Below are positions 8,668-18,628 of a stretch of 64,000 nucleotides of DNA, piece by piece. The translations under genes were made by a program, and so were the position numbers. The notes under the pieces were generated by a model, which saw nothing but the letters and a program-made list of their open reading frames with translations, was not told the origin of the DNA and searched no databases. Origin of the DNA: Crossaster papposus (lineage: Eukaryota > Echinodermata > Asteroidea > Velatida > Solasteridae). The stretch's first letter is position 1. Each line of letters starts with the position of its first letter. The stretch lies in contig JBAIAA010000539.1 in assembly GCA_037893245.1 (NCBI GenBank), forward strand, positions 253,001 to 317,000, written 5' to 3'.

Positions 8668-11600
8668 ATGTCGAAGTATATGTCACGTGATCGCGTGTTC
8701 TCTCTTGAACGTGCCGAAAGACTTTTGAATCATGCCGATATATCAAAAGTAACGCGGCGACCTCCAGTAAAGCCCATAGGCGGGGAGGTGTTTTTATTCT
8801 CGTGGGCCGATGACCCGGATACCAAAGACGACTGGAGGTGTGATCAATACAGGTGGCGGAATATTGGGGTAAGGCTCCTACCCAAAGATAAACCCACAGT
8901 GAAGAAGATTTACCATCATTGTATCGACAATGATGGTAATACCAACAGGCGTTTCAGCCGCCATGCGTACACTCTGCATGAAGGTCCAAGTACACTGGTT
9001 CTCATTCAGTATATCGGTGACAGCACTCTTGCTACTTACAGCGCCCCTCACGGGAATGCACAGGTCACTAATACTAGACCGCATGTCCGAACATGCCCGT
9101 CAGTATTTGACAAAATTGCCAAAAGTTCAGACAAAACTCCACACGCTGTTTATGCCAAGCTGCCTGTTCCCGCTGAACATATCCCTGTTCTCCTTCCCAA
9201 GAACACTGAACAGGTTCGTAACAAATGCAAAACCGAAAAACGCAAACACCGGCTAACTCATGACGAATTGTACAACGTCTACGAACTTCAACAACAACTC
9301 CCCCATTTTATTCACCAGTTGACTCTGTTACCAGAGTTGGTTTTGTGTATTGGGTTAGATGACCTGTTTTCTGAAATGATAAAGGTGTCGCAGACGGAGA
9401 AATTTCTGTACGTTTCCTATGATACTACATTTAATCTGGGGGACTTTTATGTATCTGTCCTAATCATGAGACATTCACACTTCATTGGAGACCCAATTGT
9501 ACCGGTGGCCATCCTAATACATGACAACAAGTATAAAAGCAGTCACCGACAGTTGTTCAGGATTGTCCACAACAAGTGCCCCTCCCTCAAAAAGGAGAAC
9601 TTTGTGATAATCACAGATAGGGAAAAAGCTATCCTAAACGCCCTGACTGTTGAATTGCCTGCAACCAACATCTTTTGTTGGAATCACCTGCTGGGTGATG
9701 TTAAGCAGTGGGTCATTAACCACGGGGGTAAAAGTGAAGACAGGCAAGTCTACAGAAAAGACGTTAAACAGCTTCTCAACTGTAGAACCAAAAGAGAATA
9801 CCACGTGCTGCTTGATTGTGTCAAGGTGAAATGGAGCCAGGCGTTTCTGGAATATTTTGAGGACGATCTTCAGCCAGACATTCTGTCTTCTGGGAGATGG
9901 GTTCTAGAGCAACTTGATGTGTACACACCCGACTCTGGGGTTACAACTAACAGTAGTGAAAGTTTTAACGCTGTCATTAAAAGAGTTGTTGAGAGAAAGG
10001 AAATGCCGATCGATTGCATAGTTCTCTGCATGTACTATCTCTCAAATTTCTATCTCAATGAAATACTGCGTGGGTACTGTAATATTGGTGATTTCCATCT
10101 GAAATCTGATCATGATAAATGGATGAAATCTTTTGGAAACACAGTTTTTCCATTCATGCTTGGTAATCCAAGTGCAGTAGTAGACCTGGTGATGGAGAAG
10201 GAATCTGTGAAGTCGAACCCAAAGAACATAGCTGATGTTGAAGAGGGGAGGCGTGGACAATTGAGTATGGCTCAAATGCTCCTTGATAACCACAGAGTCA
10301 CTTGCGTTCCCGAATGTGGAGCATTCATGGTACGGGGTTCAAAGGGAACATGTTATTCTGTGGTCTTGTTTCCAGATGAATATTGTCCCTGTATCTCAAA
10401 AACAACTTGCTACCACATCATAGCTTGTAGAATGGCTGTTGGGTTGCCATCTGGGGTACACATTAAGCGTGCTGTTAACCTCGGTTTGTTGAAGCGTAAC
10501 AAGAGGCGACGGAAAAAGTCTGGTCGAAAGAAACCTAGGGCGGAAGACGTAGATTTTGATGTTACGGCTGCACCAGACTCTCTTTTGGCAGAGGGTACAC
10601 ACGTTGATTCTTGGGGAGACCACACAGGCAATGATAACTATCCGACCCCAGTCTCTTCACCAAATATTCACGTTTCCGAGTTGTCTGACTCGACATCCTC
10701 TCATTCGGTGAAAAACATGCCGCCTCCAGCAATGACATCTACTCCTATAAACATGCAATCTGAGTACCCGACTTCAGAAGCGTTCGAAGTCGAAGCAAAT
10801 GTTCCGCTTGAATGTTCATCACCGGTACAAGTTCAAGAACCAGGTCAGGTGTCAGTTTCGCCTTGGAGCATTGCAGATTTTGATTTTCGAGGCGTATCTC
10901 GTGGTGCCCAAACCGTCAAAATTGTGAATGGTATTCCGGTCAATATGTCAGACTTAGCCTCCCTTTCTCGTGGTGAGTGGCTGACTGAAAATGTCATCAT
11001 GTCTTTCATAGAGGCACGGAAAATTGAAACTGCGGATGATGAAAGTCATGTGCGGTTTTTGGTTTTCGATTCTCATGCCTTTTCGGCATGGGAAAATGGG
11101 GACATGGCATATATTGAAAGATGGGCGGCGAGGAATTCAATATTTCAAAGTGATGTGTGGTTGTGCCCGATTATAATACACGGCAACCACTGGATTATTG
11201 TGATTGTTCTTCGCAATTTGAAACAGTTGTTTGTGGTCGATTCTTTAAACGGAATCAATTTGAACATCGTTCAAACGTGCGTCGATATGTACGAATCATT
11301 GTTTGAAGCTGCATTTGGCAAAAGAAACTCAATGGCCAATTGGGAATTTTGTTCCACATGTGATACACCAAAACAGATGAACTCAGACGACTGTGGTGTT
11401 TTCGTATCGGCTTGTGCCAATGCCGTCGTGAGTGGGAAAAATACCAAGTACGCCCCCTCGGACATGATCCAAATGCGAAAATGGATTGCGAGCACTATAA
11501 TGAGCCAACCAAACAAACCGACTGAAATCAGACGTTCACAAAGAGCACATCGAACAGTCAGGCCGTTGTGTAAAAAAAAGGGGAAAACAAGGTCAACACT

Positions 11601-11700
11601 TCGAGTTTTATTGACTCCACCACATCAATCTGACAACACTTTAGCATACCTGCACTCTAAAAACAGATTGGTTAAAAGACCAACCAATCTAATTGGTTGA
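8668..11700 (+). CDS. MULE-type transposase fused to SWIM finger and Ulp1 (C48) protease; 3' end replaced by an insertion
   Basis: The 1010-residue ORF has these parts. Residues ~54-131 (WRCDQYRWRNIG ... RFSRHAYTL ... LVLIQYIGD) resemble the CG-1 DNA-binding domain. The MULE DDE core has Asp252 (YDTTF), Asp317 (ITDREKA), a CWNH motif at 337-340 and Glu431 (NSSESFNAVIKR). The SWIM finger is C573-x-C575-x5-C581-x-H583. A basic stretch at 609-625 could be a nuclear localisation signal. A Ulp1/SENP-like cysteine protease follows, with His841 (GNHWIIVIV), Asp858 (FVVDSLN), Gln903 and Cys909 (DDCGVF), so its catalytic residues are intact. The last 15 codons (11653-11697) come from the CACTA-like element inserted at 11653; the original protein continued into a PHD finger at 13319-13525. 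Expected role: DNA cleavage and strand transfer, with a deSUMOylase-like protease of unknown use. The ATG at 8668 is the first in frame after upstream stops. A domesticated host gene is an alternative. Confidence 0.85.
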   Translation: MSKYMSRDRVFSLERAERLLNHADISKVTRRPPVKPIGGEVFLFSWADDPDTKDDWRCDQYRWRNIGVRLLPKDKPTVKKIYHHCIDNDGNTNRRFSRHAYTLHEGPSTLVLIQYIGDSTLATYSAPHGNAQVTNTRPHVRTCPSVFDKIAKSSDKTPHAVYAKLPVPAEHIPVLLPKNTEQVRNKCKTEKRKHRLTHDELYNVYELQQQLPHFIHQLTLLPELVLCIGLDDLFSEMIKVSQTEKFLYVSYDTTFNLGDFYVSVLIMRHSHFIGDPIVPVAILIHDNKYKSSHRQLFRIVHNKCPSLKKENFVIITDREKAILNALTVELPATNIFCWNHLLGDVKQWVINHGGKSEDRQVYRKDVKQLLNCRTKREYHVLLDCVKVKWSQAFLEYFEDDLQPDILSSGRWVLEQLDVYTPDSGVTTNSSESFNAVIKRVVERKEMPIDCIVLCMYYLSNFYLNEILRGYCNIGDFHLKSDHDKWMKSFGNTVFPFMLGNPSAVVDLVMEKESVKSNPKNIADVEEGRRGQLSMAQMLLDNHRVTCVPECGAFMVRGSKGTCYSVVLFPDEYCPCISKTTCYHIIACRMAVGLPSGVHIKRAVNLGLLKRNKRRRKKSGRKKPRAEDVDFDVTAAPDSLLAEGTHVDSWGDHTGNDNYPTPVSSPNIHVSELSDSTSSHSVKNMPPPAMTSTPINMQSEYPTSEAFEVEANVPLECSSPVQVQEPGQVSVSPWSIADFDFRGVSRGAQTVKIVNGIPVNMSDLASLSRGEWLTENVIMSFIEARKIETADDESHVRFLVFDSHAFSAWENGDMAYIERWAARNSIFQSDVWLCPIIIHGNHWIIVIVLRNLKQLFVVDSLNGINLNIVQTCVDMYESLFEAAFGKRNSMANWEFCSTCDTPKQMNSDDCGVFVSACANAVVSGKNTKYAPSDMIQMRKWIASTIMSQPNKPTEIRRSQRAHRTVRPLCKKKGKTRSTLRVLLTPPHQSDNTLAYLHSKNRLVKRPTNLIG

Positions 11701-13316
11701 CCCCATATTGGTTGTTTTTAACCAATGTGTTGGTTAAAGCGTAACCAATGCGTTGGTTGTCCGTCAACCAGTCATATTGGTTGACGGTATCAACCAATCT
11801 ATTGGTCATTTATAACCAATATATTGGTTGTCCTTCAACCAGTCATATTGGTTGAGCTTGTAACCAAGGTATTAACCAATATATTGGTTATTCATAACCA
11901 ATATGTTGGTTGTCCTTCAACCAGTCATATTGGTTGAGCTTGTAACCAAGGTATTAACCAATCTATTGGTTATTCATAACCAATATGTTGGTTGTCCTTC
12001 AACCAGTCATATTGGTTGAGCTTGTAACCAATTGTATTAACCAATCTATTGGTTATTCATAACCAATATATTGGTTGTCCTTCAACCAGTTATATTGGTT
12101 GAGCTTGCAACTAAGGTATCAACCAATCTATTGGTCATTAATAACCAATATGTTGGTTGTCCTTCAACCAGTCATATTGGTTGAGCTTGTAACCAAGGTA
12201 TTAACCAATCTATTGGTTATTCATAACCAATATGTTGGTTGTCCTTCAACCAGTCATATTGGTTGAGCTTGTAACCAATTGTATTAACCAATCTATTGGT
12301 TATTCATAACCAATATATTGGTTGTCCTTCAACCAGTTATATTGGTTGAGCTTGCAACTAAGGTATCAACCAATCTATTGGTCATTAATAACCAATATGT
12401 TGGTTGTCCTTCAACCAGTCATATTGGTTGAGCTTGAAACCAAGGTATTAACCAATCTATTGGTTATTCATAACCAATAGATTGGTTGGCCTTCAACCAG
12501 TCATATTGGTTGAGCTTGTATACAGCAACTGACTAATCAGAAGTGAGAACATTTGTTTTGACAATAGTCGATGTTAAATTGTAGTATTTAGTCCAAAATG
12601 CATTTTTTTGGCCTTAATATGTAATTATTCAAACGATTCCATGATTGAATTTAGATTTGTGTACAAACATAGTGAAAAATTCACATTACATTTCCTTTGT
12701 ATTCAAATTTTGACATTATTCATAAAAAACTAGCTGTGACTTCGTCGTGGACAAAAAAAGCGAACTATAAAACTAACAACGGCAGTAGCTAAGTTTGTAG
12801 TAAGTGTTCAGTAGGTAATAGGTTATTATTGTATTTATGTGTATTTGCAGTGTGTAATAAGTTAATTCCATTGGTATTATTTAATTACGTAATTTGTCCA
12901 CGTAGGAACCAATACATAAAAACAACCAATAGTATTGGTTGTAGCCTAACCATTATAAATTGGTTGAATTAACCAATAATGTATTTTTGCATTTGTTATA
13001 ACCAATGCAATTGGTTGCGTGTTAACCAATATGAATTGGTTGCAGCCCTACCATTATGTATGGTTAGTGCTATAACCAATATGGATTGGTTACGTGGTAA
13101 CCAATACAAATTGGTTGGAGTCCTACCATTGTGGATTGGTTAAATTAACCAACATTGCATTGGTTGGTTTTATAACCAATATGGATTGGTTAAATAGGTA
13201 ACCAATGTCATATTGGTTATTTTAACCAATATTTTGGTTATCCACATATCTACCAACTGGATTGGTTGAAATCGACCAATATATTGGTTATTTTCAACCA
13301 ATCTGTTTTTAGAGTG
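11653..13316. mobile_element. CACTA/EnSpm-like non-autonomous element with TG target duplication
   Basis: The ends are perfect inverted copies of CACTCTAAAAACAGATTGG plus a few more bases, and TG flanks both sides (11651-11652 and 13317-13318). The interior is made of TTGGTT/AACCAA motifs in both orientations around an AT-rich core (about 12520-12900) with no ORF of note. CACTA elements typically have CACT-starting ends, 2-3-bp duplications and subterminal repeat arrays. Removal with one TG rejoins the Ulp1 frame to the PHD frame without a shift (11652 is the third base of a codon and 13319 the first), which proves the boundaries. Confidence 0.85.
11780..12515. repeat. 82-bp subterminal tandem repeats of TTGGTT/AACCAA
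   Basis: The string TCCTTCAACCAGT recurs about every 82-83 bp (11831, 11913, 11995, 12078, 12160, 12242, 12325, 12407, and a variant near 12490), giving nine copies. Each unit contains several AACCAATxxATTGGTT palindromes. The right side (12900-13316) has the same hexamers at less regular spacing. Confidence 0.9.
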
Positions 13317-13318
13317 TG

Positions 13319-13525
13319 GGAAGGGTTCGTACCGAGGTTATCCAGGCAACTTGGTCTCGTTGTTTCATGGGAGAGGACTGTTCCAAACCAAAGACTACAA
13401 TGCGCCAAATGGTCTATTGTGAGGGCTGCGCTGACTGGTACCACTTTGAATGCGTGCGTGCGCAGTCATCGCATTCACAGTCCAACTGGCTTTGTCCCAA
13501 ATGCACTCATAGTAACTTGTTCTAG
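13319..13525 (+). pseudogene. PHD finger, displaced C-terminus of the MULE-Ulp1 protein
   Basis: The frame starting at 13319 reads GRVRTEVIQATW and then a C4HC3 finger: C and C in RCFMGEDC, C-x2-C in YCEGC, H-x2-C in WYHFEC, and C-x2-C in LCPKC, ending in a stop at 13523-13525. The aromatic WYH segment is typical of PHD fingers. This frame follows exactly from codon 995 of the upstream ORF once the CACTA-like element and one TG are removed, giving an ancestral protein of about 1063 residues. As it stands, the fragment has no start of its own apart from the chance ATG formed at the element junction (13316). Confidence 0.8.
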
Positions 13526-14989
13526 AGGTGGGTGATTCCATGGGGTTGTTCTACAATGTGTGACAATGAAAGGTTATCTTCAACAGTATGATTAAACATT
13601 CGATTTTGTTTGTATGTAGCATCTGTATTTGGGTGTGTAAAAGGTTTGAAATGATTTAACTCAAAAATTTACCCCAAAATGATGAAATTAATCATTGTCA
13701 TTTGATGTCATTTGACATTTGGCAACGTGTTAATTTTAGCTGGATATTGGCTTTTTCGTGTAAGTTCAACCCTTTCAAGCAAGAATATTTAGAATTCTTT
13801 ATATAATTTTTGGGAAGATGCACTATTGCAACAAAAGTATGGTAGTCAGTTTACATATATAGCAGTGACATCATTAATAAAAAATGCAAGTGTGCACGTA
13901 ACATTGACACAGTGTAAACTGTTACATCCACAATCAAATTTGTTGGTCTGACTGTTCTTGCTGTATTTGTACATTGGCTATCATAACAACATTTGTGTGG
14001 TGTTGTGTAGTGCATCTGTCACCAAATACACTACAGCGGGTTCTGCATTTCTTTTTGACACATTGGCAATGTTACGTCTCAATGACACAAGAATTTGTTT
14101 TAATAATGTACATTTTTTAACACAATAACAAAATAGTTCACACCCAAATACAAATATAATATACAATCAATGAATCAAATCTATTGATACTTTTAATCCT
14201 CCGTCCAACCGAGTGGCTCATCTGTGAGGCACGTTTTGATACTTTTGTGTATTACTAACAAATCTGTGATCAAATTCAGCGGAATTTTGGGCTTCTAACT
14301 ATCCTTGTTTCCTATTTGTATGCTGTAAATTTATTTTTACACAGGGTTCGTTGACCCTTCGATCCATGCTCGAGTATATTAGCTCTCATCCCAGCACCCT
14401 TTATTTGAGCCGAAACCCTTTGTCTGTAATCTGAGTAGTATTAAGCTAGCCGCTTGTCAAGAACAACAACAGCTTGTCAACAACAACCAGAGACAGTCTT
14501 GAGGTTAGTCTACGGTTGGCCTGAAAGATAAGGGAGGAGGGGTTACATTAGTATCGACCTGTACATACATTATTGCATATTTGATTTCAACCACGGGTAG
14601 CTGCCTGCCTTGGCGGGACATGGAATGATCCAGTACCCCGATATGGGCTTTAGATCTGTCATTGTGGGCTATCGACTGCTACATTAGCCTTTTAGATTTG
14701 TCATGCTTTTTGTTCCCTATTGATGTAACTGTAGATCTGCTAATTTTCACATTTCGATGGCGATTCACCGATATACCCGTCAATTAAAACACTTGTTGAA
14801 ACAAAAGAGACTGAACACTACAAAAATAACTTTATTGGGTGGTCACCGATACTAATTGGGCTCCTTCAATTTCTGTTATTCTTTTGAAATGTTGTTTTTG
14901 TACATTTATAAACATCCTTTCTGCTACATTTTGGTGAAAATGTAGTTTGACTAATTTGAACAAAAACCGTGATCCAAAGGATTCCTTAG
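13526..14989. other. No gene seen
   Basis: AT-rich non-coding sequence with stops in all frames and only very short open frames. No terminal repeats matching the region upstream of the transposase gene were found. Confidence 0.5.
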
Positions 14990-15410
14990 GGTGTTTCATC
15001 AAGCTTTACAATTAATCTTGACGCCAAATTGAAATTAACAATTAACACTGAAATTAAAAATTAATTTTATCTCTGTTTTATAAAGAAAGTTACGGTCAAT
15101 CATAACTTCAACATCACTGTAGCCTCACACTGTCTTAATCTGGATCAATTATTTCTGCTGTGATAGTTTTGGCATTTCGTGTAGGCCTATAAATCTTATC
15201 ATCTCACTCACCGCCAAGACCGCCCACTCTGACAAAACAAATTGTTAGCCAAAATCAATACAATTTAAAGATACAAATAATATCAATCTTATTTTACAAT
15301 CGATCAATCTCAGGCTAAGATTGATTTTATGAAACGCAAATTTGCAATTAATTTATTTTAAAGGTTAATTGTGACTTAAGGTTAATATTTAAGACTAATT
15401 CTGTTTCATT
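14990..15410. repeat. Possible diverged fold-back repeat
   Basis: TGTTTCATCAAGCTTTACAATTAATCTTGA near the left side is roughly inverted at TAAGATTGATTTTATGAAACG (about 15314-15334), and variants of the TGTTTCAT / TAAAGAAAGTTA block recur between and just beyond. This looks like a decayed MITE. The alignment is imperfect. Confidence 0.35.
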
Positions 15411-18126
15411 TTTTAGGAAACCCCGGCCTTCATTTTTAACCGTCGGTGTAAAAACAAATGTTTTCAAAGTGTACATAATTATGAGGCATGCATCAGCAAA
15501 CCAGACTCGGGTTAAGCCCCGGTTGGTATAATGTAACACGTCGTGGATTGACTAGATTGTTTCTTACACAGTGCAGTATTTACCACAATTTCCCTTTTTT
15601 GCGGCCATTTTTGTCCGTTTTTCGCCGTACAGAAATATCTCATTTCCCAGGGGAAAAAATATATTTGCAACATTGATTTTTGGTGATAATACCGGAACCG
15701 AAAATGTTAAATGACAGAGACATCTCCATAGAGACGTGCACCAAAATTGTCATTGTTTAATGTAACTTAACCCGTTTTTACATAGAGCTTTTTCCACTAA
15801 ATTCAGTATTTATGCATTTTGGACCCAACTCTATCGATCTAGACTGTACAACAAAAATATATATATCGTTTGTTAAAGTAGCTAGAGACTTAGAGAGACA
15901 CTAAAATGTCTCCCCAACGGTCACTGTCTCCCATCTACCGAAAAACTTACGCTAATTTGTCTCCCGAAGGTGCTCATTGTAAATATAAATGTGAGCATTA
16001 TACAGTCTGTTAATAAAGCAAGGTATTTTAGAACAATTCTGTGTTTTTAGTATTAATTTGCTCCGTGCAAATGATGCAATACCACTTGAATACAGTTTAC
16101 ATAACTTTGCCGAGTCAATATTTATCCATTGATAAGCCTATAACAAACATTTAATTAAGTCACGTGTTAAATGTCCTCAAAAGTTTGGCAACCATACAGT
16201 CTGATTCCTTGAAATGACAAAACACAGACGTCTACATATTTGTACATGTATGTCAGGTATCCACCAACAACAAAATCATGACGCACTGCAGGCAGCAGTT
16301 GTTTAAAATATAACGACGTTTCCCAAAACCGGCCTAACGCCTGCATTTGTCGTAAATATTGATGTTACGTATTTTGTGTGATGTTTGTTATTAGCAATGG
16401 GAATTCCTGCAAAAACAGAACAAAAGTTCTGGAGCAACCATAAATTTTATATTTACCCTTCTTCTGCCTTTTTTTAAACGGCAGGAAATCATCCCCTTTG
16501 GGTCACGTGACATTGACGACTACCGCACGTAATGTTCATTAAAAAAATAGTTCTAATCATTGTATTTTTAAACCAGTTTAAGTTGGGAACACCGGTTTCC
16601 TATGGCTACACTGCCGTGTGCATCGACCTTTTCTCTATTAATCAGCACGTGGTACAGTACCGGTACGGTATGTCCTTCATTGTATTTTAAAGATTTATCT
16701 AAAAATACGATTTACAATGTATAATGTGCAACTTGAAATAAAACGTTTAAATTGTCATTACTGTATTGAAAGTTGCACACGCGTGTGCTGCAAGATAATC
16801 ATTGTTAGCGGTTTTCTATTGTATTTATATTACATGTTAGCAACAAACAGAATGTCCTTTTTTATAACATCGTTTTAAGTAGCCTCCTCCTTTTGGAATA
16901 TTCCATAATAAAACAAATTCCGAATTCCCAAATAAGAGTTCTCTGCTGACGTTCTGAATTTGTTTTTAATCCTTTACAGTACAATTAACATTTCAGAATA
17001 ACTGAGCTGGCAGGTGTATGTGAAATGTTTTAATTTGTATCAAGTGTTATGCCTAAGTTTTAGATGATTTATACCAATGTAAAAATCGGCATATACACAA
17101 GTAACTTTGGAAAATCATAATTTCGATGTTTGTAACGGTAACACGTTGTAGTTCGCTTACACGTCAAAAAATACAAAATGTGTAATCAACATTATAAGTG
17201 AGCGTTCATTGGCTACTCTTTCAAAGTTTGTATTCTATACATAAAAATGAGAAATGTAAAAATGATAATGTTTAATTCATCACTTCAAGGTTTAAAATAA
17301 AAACTTTGACGGAGAATAAGTGAATACACGCACACTTATAGAGTTTAGTCAATACTTGAATTTTAAGCGTCTAGAAGCATCCATGGTAGAAGTCAATTCG
17401 GTGGTCCATACTATTCCGAACAATTCTAACGATTATTTTTGTTTACATTTTTTTAAATTTGTTTTGGGTGGGGGACTAATTTCAAAGTATGAAAAACACT
17501 TACCCTTTATTAAAAGATTGGCTGTCACTTTTGTTTACTGTCTGTGACACCTTTATTCTCTGATTGACATTCATGTTTACGTATCTGTTCTGAAAAAAAC
17601 GTTGGCAGCAAACATTTTGAAGGTGTATTAATAATTATTGAATGTATGTTTCTTTTAAGTTGAAGTTTGAATAAAAACGAAGGTACAGAAACAGTCGGGA
17701 TTTGTCCATTTAATTAATTAATGACGTTCAACATTTTTCATAGCATTAAGCAGTGATGACTGAACCATTTGAGTTTATGATCAGGCATATCAGATTAATA
17801 TAAGCTTTTCGCTGTGGTTTGTGAACCTTTACTTATTGTTACAGTCACTTTCATTCATTTGTTGCTTTCATTCATCAGCAAGTTGCCTATTACACTTTTT
17901 TCAAATTTGAAAAGACCAGAGACACCCTATATAAGATCTTTGATAATGTATACAGTACAGCCTTTATAAATCCTTTTTTATCGAAACTTGTCGATTCCTA
18001 ATTAATTTAACGGTAACAATGTTCCGTTTTGACACTCGGTTTCAGTATCCCACAGGTACTTGTGAATCGAACCTAGGTTAAACTCTTTCTTAACCAAATT
18101 TATTTTAAAGTGTCTTATTCGAAGTT
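15411..18126. other. No gene seen
   Basis: About 2.7 kb of AT-rich sequence without recognisable coding, RNA or repeat structure. The longest open frame is 75 codons (17320-17547) and shows no motif. Confidence 0.5.
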
Positions 18127-18560
18127 AAAGGGGCCGCCTTTGTGAGCGGTGATTTGGTGTACAAACAAATTTGATTAACGTGTAAAGTCTATGGGGAGCA
18201 TCCTCTGAGAAAACGCAACATTCACAATACTCAAACAGCATGGGCCGCCCAAAGCTAACTTGGCTGATCCTGGGGTCCTGGCTATCCCCCTACCCCGTCT
18301 CTACCCGGCGCATGCCGTCCGTTGCACTTAAAGGGGCAGACTTTGGGCGTGGGGATTTCAAGTGCAAACGAATAGGATTAAGTAACTAACTTCATAAGTA
18401 ACTAACATCACACGTAAATCCCATAGGGAATATCCTCTGATAAAACTGAAAAATATAAATATATTCAAACGGCATGGGACACCTCAAGCTAACTTGTTTG
18501 ATCATCCTGCATCACGCTATCTCCCTACCCACATGCCTATGTCGTCCGTCGGACTTTGAG
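18127..18560. repeat. Diverged tandem duplication, period ~205-230 bp
   Basis: AAAGGGGCCGCCTTTG at 18127 and AAAGGGGCAGACTTTGGG at 18330 begin two copies that share CCTCTGA(G/T)AAAAC, a CATGGG block, AAGCTAACTTG and the end CCGTCCGT. A third start (GAGGGACCCGTCTTTTGGGG) is seen near 18558. A poly-C/poly-A tract follows at about 18590-18624. Confidence 0.65.
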
Positions 18561-18628
18561 GGACCCGTCTTTTGGGGTTTGGATATTAGCCACCCCCCCC
18601 CCAAAAAAAAAAAAAAAAAAAAAAATGA

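Noticed and set aside
14180-14240. tRNA-like or SINE box (CCGAGTGGCTCATCTG)
   Set aside because: Only a short resemblance to tRNA sequence; no cloverleaf or B box could be formed.
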